A DNA stretch of 64,000 bases from assembly GCA_017938695.1 (NCBI GenBank), contig JAGBBA010000072.1:62001-126000 (forward strand). The letters are read 5' to 3'. The DNA is from Clostridia bacterium. GTDB lineage: Bacteria > Bacillota > Clostridia > Christensenellales > Aristaeellaceae. The notes under the pieces are model-generated. The model saw only the letters and a program-made list of their open reading frames with translations. It was not told where the DNA came from and did not search any database. The position numbers and the translations under genes were made by a program. Below are positions 1 through 7,091 of this stretch, one piece after another (the stretch's first letter is position 1; every line of letters starts with the position of its first letter).

Positions 1-851
1 TCCATGGTGGACACATCGGCACCGTTGACCAGGATGTCGTAGGCCATTTCGCCGGTGGCGCAGCCCAGATCGTAGTAGCTGATGGACAGGGTGGCCACGC
101 CGCAGCCGGAGCAGATGCCCTCTTCACCGGCGATGACCGGCACGCCTTCGGGTTCTACCACATTGCGGATGGCCTCGGTGCAGGAAGCGGCGGTGTTATC
201 GGTGGGGATGTAGATCACGTCGCTGGCGGCGCAGGCGTTCATGGCAACGGCGGAAACGTCGTTGGAGTCAGCGAAGGCATAGTTGGTGCAGTTGTAGCCC
301 ATCTCGGTCAGGTAGCCGGTGATAACGTCCACCTGGTACACGGAGTTGGCCTCGGCAGAGCAGTACAGCAGGCCCACTTCCTTGGCGTTGGGGAACAGCT
401 CCTGCAGCATCTTGGCCTGCTCAGCCAGGGGAGCCAGGTCGGAGGTGCCGGAAACATTCTCGCCGGTGGTGCCGTTCCAGTCGGCCATGTCCAGGGCGGT
501 GGCATAGTCGGTGACAGAGGTGCCCAGGATCGGGATCTCGGCCGTGCCGGCATAAGCGGCCTGCAGGGCGGGGGTGGCGTTGGCCATGATCAGGTCAACA
601 TTGGCGGAAATGAAAGAGTTGACGATGGTGATGCAGGTGGCAGATTCGCCGGAGGCATTCTGCACGTCGAAGGTGACCTTGTCGCCCAGCTTTTCCTTCA
701 GGGTGTCTACAAAGCCTTGGGTGGCTGCGTCAAGGGCGTCGTGCTGCACCAGCTGGCAGATACCGATGGTGTAGGTATCTTCGGCCATGGCGGGGGCGCA
801 CAGGGTCAGGCACATCAGGGCGGCGGTCAGGATGGCAAACAGCTTCTTCAT
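1..851 (-). CDS. TrpX-like ABC transporter substrate-binding protein (3' end outside window)
   Basis: The reading frame opens with ATG at 851 and is still open at base 1, so the C-terminus lies outside the window. The start MKKLFAILTAALMCLTLCAP is a Sec signal peptide ending in AMA/ED. The mature part (IGICQLVQHDALDAATQGF, NASGE, TDNTAASC, GICSGCG) matches the ABC_sub_bind family (TrpX type), which binds small ligands, often aromatic amino acids, outside the cell for an ABC importer. It is a close paralogue of the protein encoded just upstream (940-1896) and probably shares its transcript, with permease and ATPase genes expected beyond the window edge. No lipobox cysteine is evident, which is odd for a Gram-positive binding protein. 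The AGGAACC-type ribosome site before the ATG is only moderate. The family call is firm; the ligand is inferred from the leader peptide. Confidence 0.85.
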   Translation of the reverse strand, partial: MKKLFAILTAALMCLTLCAPAMAEDTYTIGICQLVQHDALDAATQGFVDTLKEKLGDKVTFDVQNASGESATCITIVNSFISANVDLIMANATPALQAAYAGTAEIPILGTSVTDYATALDMADWNGTTGENVSGTSDLAPLAEQAKMLQELFPNAKEVGLLYCSAEANSVYQVDVITGYLTEMGYNCTNYAFADSNDVSAVAMNACAASDVIYIPTDNTAASCTEAIRNVVEPEGVPVIAGEEGICSGCGVATLSISYYDLGCATGEMAYDILVNGADVSTM

Positions 852-889
852 TTGGGGTTCCTCCATTCTACATTGCTGTTTTGTATTTT

Positions 890-932
890 GAAGCCCCTCG
901 GGTCCTGCTGGCAGGCCCCTCAGGCTGGCTTC
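890..932 (-). other. Intercistronic stem-loop between the two binding-protein genes
   Basis: The 88-base gap between the two paralogous genes can fold: GAAGCC (890-895) pairs with GGCTTC (927-932), and CCTGC (904-908) pairs with GCAGG (911-915) inside it. No T-run follows on the minus strand, so it is more likely an RNA-stability or processing hairpin than a terminator. Confidence 0.4.
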
Positions 933-939
933 CGGTAGG

Positions 940-1896
940 TTATTCCTCGATGGGCGCGTAGTCCTCGGGGATGGTCACGCCCAGGTATTCGCACATTTCG
1001 GCATTGACGACCTGGGTGAAGGTGGGGGAGTAGGCGATGGGCAGCTGGGCGATATCGGTCTTGCCCAGCAGGATGTCGCAGGCCATCAGGCCGGTGGCGT
1101 AGCCCAGATCATAATAATTGATGCAGATGGTGGCCACGCCGCAGCCGGAGCAAATGCCCTCGTCGCCGCCGATCACCGGTACGCGCTCCATTTCGATCAC
1201 GTTGCGCAGAAGCTCCGTGCAGGAGGCAATGGTGTTATCCGTGGGGACGAACAGCACATCGCTGCCCTGGCAGGCACTCTGCGCCACGGAGAACACATCG
1301 TTGGTATCGGTAAAGGCGTAGTCGGTGCAGGTGAAACCCAGCTTTTCCAGATGCTGGCGGATGGTGCGCACCTGATAGCCGGAATTGACCTCAGAGGAGC
1401 AGTAGAGCAGGCCCACCTGCTTGGCGTCGGGGAACATGGCCTGCAGCAGGGCGGCCTGGGCGTCCAGGGGAGCCAGGTCAGAGGTGCCGGAAACATTGAT
1501 GCCGGTCACGCCCTCCCAGATGCTCATATCCAGCGCGGCGGGGTAGTCCGTTACCGCCACGCCCAGGATCGGGGTATCGCCGGTGGCGGCACTGGCGGCC
1601 TGCAAAGCCTGGGTGGAATTGGCCAGGATCAGATCCACATCCTCCGCCAGGAAGGCATTGACGATGGAGATACAGGTGCCCGGATCACCGGAGGCATTCC
1701 GCACGCTGACCTGGCACTGCCCGTCCATCTGCTGCGTAACCGCGTCGATGAACCCCTGCGTGGCGTCCTCCAGTGCAGCGTGCTGCTGAAGCTGGCATAT
1801 GCCGATGCGGTAGCTGGGTTCCTCTGCGGATGCGCCGGAAGTGAACATTGCCAACAGAAGCACTGCGGTCATCAGCCATGCTGCGGCTTTTTTCAT
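940..1896 (-). CDS. TrpX-like ABC transporter substrate-binding protein
   Basis: A 318-residue secreted binding protein of the ABC_sub_bind (TrpX-like) family. I place the start at 1896 (MKKAAAWLMT) because a GAGGAGG ribosome site lies just upstream and a signal peptide ending ASA/EEP follows; the open frame extends further upstream but without these features. Family motifs are RIGICQLQQHAAL, NASGDPGTC, GVTGINVSGTSDLAPL, VPTDNTIASC and GICSGCGVATICI. It delivers a ligand, probably an amino acid, to an ABC permease that is not in the window. A second copy follows immediately (1-851), so the transporter may have two receptors of different specificity. Transcription appears to be controlled by the Phe/Tyr-rich leader peptide and attenuator upstream, which suggests tyrosine or phenylalanine as ligand; that is inference. 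No lipobox cysteine is visible. Confidence 0.88.
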   Translation of the reverse strand: MKKAAAWLMTAVLLLAMFTSGASAEEPSYRIGICQLQQHAALEDATQGFIDAVTQQMDGQCQVSVRNASGDPGTCISIVNAFLAEDVDLILANSTQALQAASAATGDTPILGVAVTDYPAALDMSIWEGVTGINVSGTSDLAPLDAQAALLQAMFPDAKQVGLLYCSSEVNSGYQVRTIRQHLEKLGFTCTDYAFTDTNDVFSVAQSACQGSDVLFVPTDNTIASCTELLRNVIEMERVPVIGGDEGICSGCGVATICINYYDLGYATGLMACDILLGKTDIAQLPIAYSPTFTQVVNAEMCEYLGVTIPEDYAPIEE

Positions 1897-1923
1897 CCCG
1901 ATCCCTCCTCGTTCTCGAATGGA

Positions 1924-1956
1924 AAAGCGGCTTCTCTTTCTAAAAGAAGCCGCTTT
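1924..1956 (-). terminator. Attenuator-type terminator hairpin in the leader of the binding-protein operon
   Basis: A perfect 12-bp stem (1924-1935 with 1945-1956; arm AAAGCGGCTTCT) with a 9-base loop. Read on the minus strand the 3' arm ends in TTTT, giving a short U-run. It lies after the leader-peptide stop codon and before the ribosome site of the first structural gene, which is where an attenuator terminator should be. The U-run is short, so termination may be partial. Confidence 0.65.
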
Positions 1957-1989
1957 CATGGTACGGTGCATCACGAAATCTGCTATCTT

Positions 1990-2139
1990 TTAGGTAAGTA
2001 GGTAATGGCTAAAGTAGTAAAAGCGAAAGCGCAGCACGCTAAAGCATGCTGCGCTGGTAAAAGCATAATAGGCCTTCGCAAGGATGGCGCAGGCGGGGCG
2101 GAGATCAGCCATGGTCATGCATGCTGCACGGTTCATCAT
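1990..2139 (-). CDS. Phe/Tyr-rich attenuation leader peptide (49 aa)
   Basis: A short reading frame begins ATGATG at 2139, with AGGAGG eight bases upstream, and ends with TAA at 1990-1992. The 49-residue product has no recognisable domain but carries ten Phe/Tyr residues, with a dense block FRFYYFSHY near its end. A stem-loop (2028-2055) lies inside it and a terminator hairpin (1924-1956) after it, followed by a TrpX-like binding-protein gene. This is the layout of a ribosome-mediated attenuation leader: low charged Phe/Tyr tRNA would stall the ribosome and change the RNA fold. The strong ribosome site, upstream promoter and clustered aromatic codons argue against chance. The exact antiterminator is unresolved; I find only a weak six-base match between CGCTTT (2020-2025) and the 5' arm of the terminator. 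Confidence 0.7.
   Translation of the reverse strand: MMNRAACMTMADLRPACAILAKAYYAFTSAACFSVLRFRFYYFSHYLLT
2028..2055 (-). promoter_or_regulatory. Stem-loop inside the leader-peptide coding region
   Basis: Arms 2028-2039 and 2044-2055 (AGCGCAGCACGC and GCATGCTGCGCT) pair over 12 positions with one G-U pair around a four-base loop. It lies directly before the aromatic codon block, so it could act as the pause hairpin of the attenuator or as the partner of an alternative fold. Confidence 0.6.
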
Positions 2140-2177
2140 GATTCACGCCTCCTGTCCTTTGCTTGATGGATGTGCTG

Positions 2178-2207
2178 ATTATAAACCTGGGAAAACGCCG
2201 TTGTCAA
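2178..2207 (-). promoter_or_regulatory. Promoter of the leader peptide/binding-protein operon
   Basis: On the minus strand TTGACA (2202-2207), an 18-base spacer and TATAAT (2178-2183) form a near-perfect sigma-70/SigA promoter. Transcription would start near 2171, about 32 bases before the leader-peptide ATG. Confidence 0.8.
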
Positions 2208-2262
2208 TACATCCGGCCCCCTCCCGGGCCTGATAGAACATAGAAAAAACAGTCCTGCTGGG

Positions 2263-3411
2263 TTACTTTACCAGGAAATCCACCACCTGATTCAGCATCA
2301 GGGCGTGCTCCTCGCCGCCCAGGCCATGATCCAGGGTCTTGTACAGGTGCATCTCGCCCTGGGTGCGGTTTTTCAGGTATTGCTTGGCGTAGGTGTAGCT
2401 CACCACGTTGTCCTGGCCGCCGAACACCACCAGCAGGGGGTTCTGATACTGGGCGGTGACCTCGAAAATAGGCAGCGTTTTGGCCATGCGGAAGTACAGC
2501 CCGCCCACGTTGTGGCGGCCGTCCACGTCAACGCTGGCAGGGATGTGCTCGGTGTCGTAATCGGCAAACATGCAGTGGCCCTGCTGGGCGTCGGTCTTCA
2601 GGGAGGCGGCGGGGGCCAGCAGCACCAGCTTTTTCACCACATCGGGATAATACCCGGCCAGCATGCCGCCTACCACGCCGCCCTGGGAATGGCCGGATAC
2701 GTAGATCTCCGTTACCCAGTCCAGCTCCCGGGCGTATTGCAGGAAGGCGGCTGCGTCCTCGATCTCGTTGTAGGGGGTCATGGCGGTAAAGCTGCCGTCG
2801 CTGCGGCCGTGACCGTTGAAATCAATGCGCAGGGTGGCAAGACCGGCAGCGGTGAGCCGGTCGGACATGGCCTGATACATGCCTGCGTCCAGGCCCATAT
2901 CGCCGCCGAAGCCGTGGAGCATCAGCACCAGGGGGCAGGGCTTGGCGGTTTTGCGCTCCAATACGCCGCGCAGCGTCAGCCCGGCGCGCTGCAGGGCGAT
3001 GTGCTTGCGGGTGGCGGTATCCTGGCTGTGGATGACGATGGTCAGGCCGTCGTCGCTGAAATCCAGGCTGCCGGTGAGGTCAGCGGTTTCCAGGTAGCGC
3101 AGGGCTTCGCTGTCGGTATAGATGCGGGGGTAGGTCACGGTTTCCGCATCCTTTTGCATCATGGCGCGGTTGTCGATAAACAGCTTGCAGGGCTTGCCGG
3201 TGAAGTCCTTGCCCTCCAGCATGTACCGGGCGTGCAGGCTGCCCCGGTCAGCTTCGGGGAAAACTTGGGTATCCACGCCGCCGGGCAGCACCTTTCCGGT
3301 GAACAGCTTGCTCTTCACCGTGCCGGTGAAGGGCAGCATCCGCACACCGGCGGAGGGGGAATCCAGGGCGAGGGTATCGTTCAGCTGAATGCGGATGCGC
3401 ATCAGTTCCAT
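2263..3411 (-). CDS. Alpha/beta hydrolase with N-terminal DUF3237-like domain
   Basis: A 382-residue protein; start at 3411 with AAAGGAG eight bases upstream. The C-terminal two thirds are an alpha/beta hydrolase: oxyanion-loop motif LMLHGFGGDMG, nucleophile elbow GHSQGG (Ser about 241), and probable catalytic Asp (FGGQD, about 333) and His (TLDHGLGG, about 362). The first 110 residues (FTGKVLPGGVDTQVF, ARYMLEGKDFTG) resemble the DUF3237 beta-barrel family, so this looks like a two-domain fusion. It probably acts as a cytoplasmic esterase or acyl hydrolase of unknown substrate; there is no signal peptide. It follows the MATE gene on the same strand after a 21-base gap and is likely co-transcribed with it. 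Confidence 0.82.
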   Translation of the reverse strand: MELMRIRIQLNDTLALDSPSAGVRMLPFTGTVKSKLFTGKVLPGGVDTQVFPEADRGSLHARYMLEGKDFTGKPCKLFIDNRAMMQKDAETVTYPRIYTDSEALRYLETADLTGSLDFSDDGLTIVIHSQDTATRKHIALQRAGLTLRGVLERKTAKPCPLVLMLHGFGGDMGLDAGMYQAMSDRLTAAGLATLRIDFNGHGRSDGSFTAMTPYNEIEDAAAFLQYARELDWVTEIYVSGHSQGGVVGGMLAGYYPDVVKKLVLLAPAASLKTDAQQGHCMFADYDTEHIPASVDVDGRHNVGGLYFRMAKTLPIFEVTAQYQNPLLVVFGGQDNVVSYTYAKQYLKNRTQGEMHLYKTLDHGLGGEEHALMLNQVVDFLVK

Positions 3412-3432
3412 GGTAAAAACTCCTTTCGGGTG

Positions 3433-4770
3433 TTACAGCTTGCGGTAGACCGTCCGCCACATGGTGATAAAGCAGGCCAGGCCGCCGATGGCATTGGAGA
3501 TGGGCTCAGCCAGGAAAACGCCGTGCACGCCCAGTCCCAGCCGGGGCAGGAGAAGCGTGAGGGGCACCACGATGAACGCCTTGCGCAAGAGAGAGAAGAA
3601 CACCGCCTGCTTCGATTTGCCCAGGGCCTGGAAGGTGGTTTGCCCCACGAACTGGAAGGACATGAACACAAAGCCGAAAAAGTAGATGAACATGCTCTCC
3701 ACGCCGTGGGTGATGGTGGCACTGTCGCTGGCGAACACGCTCATGAGCTGCCGGGGGAAGAGCATCACGGCGATCCAGGCCAGCAGCGTATACACAAAGC
3801 CCAGCACTGCCGAGAAACGGATGCTCTCCTTCACGCGGCCGGGCTGGTTGGCACCGTAGTTGTAGCCCATCACCGGCTGGGCACCGCTGCTGATGCCGCC
3901 CACCGGCAGGGAGAGAATCTCCCTCACGGAGTTCAGCACCGTCATGATGCCCACATACAGGTCGCCGCCGAAAAATTGCAGCTGGTTGTTGCACACGATC
4001 TGCACCAGGCAGTTGGTGCCTGCCATCACAAAGCCGGAGAAGCCCAGGCTCACGATGCGCCGGGTGCGGGCCAGGTCGATGCGCAGGTTCTCTTTTTTCA
4101 GGCGAAGCAGGGCTTTTTTGCCGGTGAGGAAGCGCAGCACCCACAGCGCGGACACCGCCTGGCTGATGATGGTGGCCAGGGCCGCACCGGACACGCCCAT
4201 GTTCAGCACAAAGATGAACAGCGGGTCCAGCAGGATGTTCAGCACCGCGCCCAGGATGGTGGTCAGCATGCCGATCTTAGGGAATCCCTGGGCGTTGATG
4301 AACCCGTTCATGCCGGTGACCAGCATGGAAAAGGCTGTGCCCAGCAGGTAAATGCGCAGGTACTGATCAGCATAATAGTAGGAAGCTTCGCTGGCACCAA
4401 AGAGGAACAGAATGGGTCTGCGCAGCGTATAGCAGAAGACAAAAAGCACCGCGGCGGCGAGCATCAGCAGGGAGAACACATTGCCGATGATGCGCTCGGC
4501 CTCTTTTTCGTTTTTCTGCCCCCGGGCGATGGAGAAAAGCGGCGTGCCGCCCTGGCCGAACAGGCTGGTAAAGGCGGCGATGAGCACGATCACCGGGAAG
4601 GTCACGCCCAGGCCTGTCAGGGCCGTGCTGCCCACGCCGGGCAGGTGGCCGATATAAATGCGGTCCACAATGTTATAAAGCAGCTGTACCAGCTGGGCCA
4701 GCGTGAGCGGAATCGCCTGGGCGATGATCCGCCGCTTCACCGAGCCGGTGGAAAAATCATTGGCTTGCAT
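3433..4770 (-). CDS. MATE family efflux transporter
   Basis: A 445-residue polytopic membrane protein of the multidrug and toxin extrusion family, exporting organic cations or other toxic compounds in exchange for Na+ or H+. I start it at 4770 (MQANDFSTGSVKRRI) because AGGAGG lies six bases upstream. About twelve hydrophobic segments are visible in two similar halves, with family features such as LVQLLYNIVDRIYIGHLPG near the N-terminus and QPVMGYNYGANQPGRVKE at the start of the second half. It heads a two-gene unit with the downstream hydrolase, from a clear promoter at 4803-4831. Substrate unknown. Confidence 0.92.
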   Translation of the reverse strand: MQANDFSTGSVKRRIIAQAIPLTLAQLVQLLYNIVDRIYIGHLPGVGSTALTGLGVTFPVIVLIAAFTSLFGQGGTPLFSIARGQKNEKEAERIIGNVFSLLMLAAAVLFVFCYTLRRPILFLFGASEASYYYADQYLRIYLLGTAFSMLVTGMNGFINAQGFPKIGMLTTILGAVLNILLDPLFIFVLNMGVSGAALATIISQAVSALWVLRFLTGKKALLRLKKENLRIDLARTRRIVSLGFSGFVMAGTNCLVQIVCNNQLQFFGGDLYVGIMTVLNSVREILSLPVGGISSGAQPVMGYNYGANQPGRVKESIRFSAVLGFVYTLLAWIAVMLFPRQLMSVFASDSATITHGVESMFIYFFGFVFMSFQFVGQTTFQALGKSKQAVFFSLLRKAFIVVPLTLLLPRLGLGVHGVFLAEPISNAIGGLACFITMWRTVYRKL

Positions 4771-4802
4771 GGGATGCCTCCTGTGTGCAGCAGCACAGAA
4801 AA

Positions 4803-4831
4803 ATTGTAACAAAACCGGCAGGATAAATCAA
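4803..4831 (-). promoter_or_regulatory. Promoter of the MATE gene
   Basis: Minus strand TTGATT (4826-4831), 17-base spacer, TACAAT (4803-4808), about 33 bases before the MATE start codon. Confidence 0.65.
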
Positions 4832-4853
4832 TACTGAACAAAGGTTTATGGTT

Positions 4854-4860
4854 TTCGACA
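4854..4860 (+). promoter_or_regulatory. Candidate Spo0A box upstream of the Spo0A-like gene
   Basis: TTCGACA matches the 0A-box core (TGTCGAA on the other strand). It lies in the 146-base gap between the divergent MATE and Spo0A-like genes. A seven-base match is expected several times by chance in a window this size, so only its position makes it notable. Confidence 0.3.
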
Positions 4861-4916
4861 AAGGGACAAAATGTGCCCTGGGCGAAATTCTTTCTATATA
4901 CAAAGGAGGGATGGGC

Positions 4917-5558
4917 ATGCGGTGCGCGATTCTGGCCCTGACGAGGCATCAGGGAGAGGGATGGCAGGCCTGGGTGGAGGCCCAGGGAGAGACGTGGCAG
5001 GGCGTGGTGTACCTGGATGCAGAGGAGGCCTATGCCGCCCTGTGCGCCAGCCATCATGATGTATGCCTGCTGTGCCCCTGCCCGGAGACGGAGCAGCTTG
5101 CCCGTCGCCTGGCGGAACGGCCGCCCCTGGCACCGCCCTGGGTGATCCGGGCCGGGGAGGAGCTGCCCTCGGGCATGCCTCCGGCGGCCATGGGCCGGGC
5201 GGAACAGATCGCCCCGTTGGCCCACGCGCTGCTCAGGGCATTGACGGTGAAGCCGGGCCTGCGGGCCTGGGCGTTTCTGCCGGATATGGCGGCCCTTACG
5301 GTGGTGCATCCGCCGCTGATGGAAGATTTGCAGGGACGGCTGTATCCCCTGGTGGCGAGGCGGCACGGCATGACCCCCGCTGCGGTAGAACGCAGCCTGC
5401 GCACCCTGATCGAGGCCACCTGGAGCCGGGGCGAACTGCCTGCGCTGGAGCGGTTCTTCGGCCATTCAGTGGACCCAGAAAGGGGCAAGCCCACCAACAA
5501 GGAGTTTCTCTGCCGCCTGCAGGAGCGGCTGACCCTGGCGGCCCGCCGCCTTGTGTGA
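4917..5558 (+). CDS. Divergent Spo0A-like response-regulator homologue
   Basis: A 213-residue protein; start at 4917 with AAAGGAGG seven bases upstream (an ATG at 4911 is too close to the ribosome site). The C-terminal 100 residues look like the Spo0A DNA-binding domain: LYPLVARRHGMTPAAVERSLRTLIEATW followed by FFGHSVDPERGKPTNKEFLCRLQERL, where KPTNxEF is a hallmark of Spo0A. The N-terminal half has the length and pattern of a receiver domain (CAILALTR at strand 1, HDVCLLCPCP at strand 3), but the position of the phosphoacceptor Asp is Cys53, and the acidic pocket after strand 1 is absent. It is therefore probably a phosphorylation-independent paralogue or a degenerate regulator. It stands alone between divergent and downstream transcription units. 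Confidence 0.7.
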   Translation: MRCAILALTRHQGEGWQAWVEAQGETWQGVVYLDAEEAYAALCASHHDVCLLCPCPETEQLARRLAERPPLAPPWVIRAGEELPSGMPPAAMGRAEQIAPLAHALLRALTVKPGLRAWAFLPDMAALTVVHPPLMEDLQGRLYPLVARRHGMTPAAVERSLRTLIEATWSRGELPALERFFGHSVDPERGKPTNKEFLCRLQERLTLAARRLV

Positions 5559-5608
5559 TGACCCGGTGACCGATAGATGAACATAGTGTAACTTTTGCAG
5601 ATTGACGG

Positions 5609-5637
5609 TTGCGCATTGGCCGAAAAAGTGTCATAAT
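5609..5637 (+). promoter_or_regulatory. Promoter of the PrsA-like foldase gene
   Basis: TTGCGC (5609-5614), 17-base spacer, CATAAT (5632-5637), about 75 bases upstream of the start codon. Confidence 0.5.
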
Positions 5638-5712
5638 AGGGGGCAAGGGTTTGTCCCGACCGGTCTGAAATAGGCCTGCGCATCATGCAGGCACAAGAAA
5701 GGAACAACCAAC

Positions 5713-7041
5713 ATGAACAAGTTTGCCCGCCTGCTGGCCCTGCTGCTGACGGTGATGCTCTGTGTCACGTCCAGCGTGTGCGCCATCGCCGAGTCCGAAA
5801 CCACCGAGGTAACCGCCAACCCTGCCGATGTGCTGGTGACCGTCAACGGCCAGGGGATCACCCGTGAGAAGATCGACATGATCGCCTCCAACCTGGTGTC
5901 CTCCTATGCCCAGTATGGCTACGATACCTCCGACGCCGCCTTTATGGCCGTGATGAACCAGTACGCCGTGGAATATGCCGTGCAGCTGGAAGTGATGGAG
6001 CAGAAGGCTGTCGAAATGGGCTATGACCAGTTCACCGAAGAGGAAAAGGCCCAAATCGCCGAGCAGAACACCGCCGAGTGGAACCAGCTGGTGGATATGT
6101 ATGTGTCCTACTACGGCGGCGTGACCGCTGAATCCACCGAGGAAGAAAAGGCCGCTGCCCGGGTGAGCATGCTGTCCATGCTGGAATCCATGGGTCTTAC
6201 CGAGGCCGCCATGCTGGAAAACACCATGGAGAACACCGTGCTGGACCGCGTGGAAGCTTCCATGGTGGAGGGCGTTACCGTCACCGATGAAGAAGTGAAG
6301 GCCCTGTTCGACGAATATGTGAAGCAGGACGAGGCCAACTACAAGGAAGACGTGGGCATGTATGAGTACATGACCCAGTACTACGGCGAGCCCGCCTACT
6401 ACACCCCCGAAGGCTACCGCGGCATCACCCACATCCTGCTGGAAGTGGATCAGGAGCTGCTGGGCAACTACCAGGCCCTGACCGCCGAGCTGGAAGAGCA
6501 GCAGGACGCTGCCGAGAACCCCGAAGCTGCCACTGAGGGCACCGAAGAAACCACCCCTGTGACCCAGGCTGACGTGGATGCGGCCTACCAGGCCATCATT
6601 GACTCTGTGCAGCCCACCATCGACGAGATCAACCAGAAGCTGGCTGACGGCGTGTCCTTCGCTGACCTGATCGTGGAATACGGCACTGACCCCGGCATGG
6701 ATCAGGAGCCCGCCAAGTCCGAGGGTTACAGCGTGCACATGGACTCCATCATCTGGGATCCCGTGTTCGTGAGGGCTGCCTTCTCCGTGAACAACGTGGG
6801 CGACATCGCTGCTCCCGTGGTGGGCAGCTATGGCGTGCACATCGTGCAGTACACCCGCGACGTGCCTGCCGGCGCTGTGGAATACACCGAGGACATCGCC
6901 CTGGCCCTGCATGAGGCTGCCCTGAGCGAGAAGGAGAACGAGCAGTTCAACACCACCATGGAAGCCTGGCTGGCCGCCAGCGTGGTGAGCTACTCCGCCG
7001 AGGCCCAGGCCATGATCGACGCTGGTATGGCCGTGGAATAA
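5713..7041 (+). CDS. Secreted PrsA/SurA-like peptidylprolyl isomerase
   Basis: A 442-residue exported foldase that helps secreted proteins fold outside the membrane. The start (5713, AAAGGAACAACCAAC before it) opens a signal peptide MNKFARLLALLLTVMLCVTS ending near AIA/ES. Residues about 37-200 form a SurA_N-like helical chaperone region (VLVTVNGQGITREKID). Residues about 233-390 are a parvulin rotamase domain (YRGITHILLEV, FADLIVEYGTDPGM, and YGVHIVQYTRDV at its end), interrupted by an acidic linker around 265-285. A short helical tail follows. No canonical lipobox precedes the cysteines in the signal peptide, so it may be soluble rather than lipid-anchored as PrsA usually is. Single-gene unit: promoter 5609-5637 and terminator just after the stop. 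Confidence 0.88.
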   Translation: MNKFARLLALLLTVMLCVTSSVCAIAESETTEVTANPADVLVTVNGQGITREKIDMIASNLVSSYAQYGYDTSDAAFMAVMNQYAVEYAVQLEVMEQKAVEMGYDQFTEEEKAQIAEQNTAEWNQLVDMYVSYYGGVTAESTEEEKAAARVSMLSMLESMGLTEAAMLENTMENTVLDRVEASMVEGVTVTDEEVKALFDEYVKQDEANYKEDVGMYEYMTQYYGEPAYYTPEGYRGITHILLEVDQELLGNYQALTAELEEQQDAAENPEAATEGTEETTPVTQADVDAAYQAIIDSVQPTIDEINQKLADGVSFADLIVEYGTDPGMDQEPAKSEGYSVHMDSIIWDPVFVRAAFSVNNVGDIAAPVVGSYGVHIVQYTRDVPAGAVEYTEDIALALHEAALSEKENEQFNTTMEAWLAASVVSYSAEAQAMIDAGMAVE

Positions 7042-7052
7042 TCAAGCACAAG

Positions 7053-7085
7053 AAAAGAGCTCCGCAAACTGCGGAGCTCTTTTTG
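7053..7085 (+). terminator. Terminator of the foldase gene
   Basis: An 11-bp perfect stem (7055-7065 with 7071-7081; core GAGCTCCGC) with loop AAACT and a T-run. It is flanked by A-runs and probably works both ways, also ending the converging malQ transcript. Confidence 0.9.
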
Positions 7086-7091
7086 TATGCC

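Noticed and set aside
940..1974. Longer start (1974) for the second binding protein
   Set aside because: The extra residues read through the attenuator hairpin, are Arg/Ser-rich, and would hide the signal peptide; the start at 1896 has GAGGAGG and a proper signal sequence.
1900..2180. T-box riboswitch upstream of the binding-protein operon
   Set aside because: The conserved T-box sequence and specifier-loop architecture are absent; a translated aromatic leader explains the hairpins better.
2305..4809. 834-codon open frame on the plus strand opposite the hydrolase and MATE genes
   Set aside because: It is antisense to two well-supported genes, has a His/Gln/Gly-rich low-complexity translation and no ribosome site. 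It results from the strong third-position G/C bias of the real genes.
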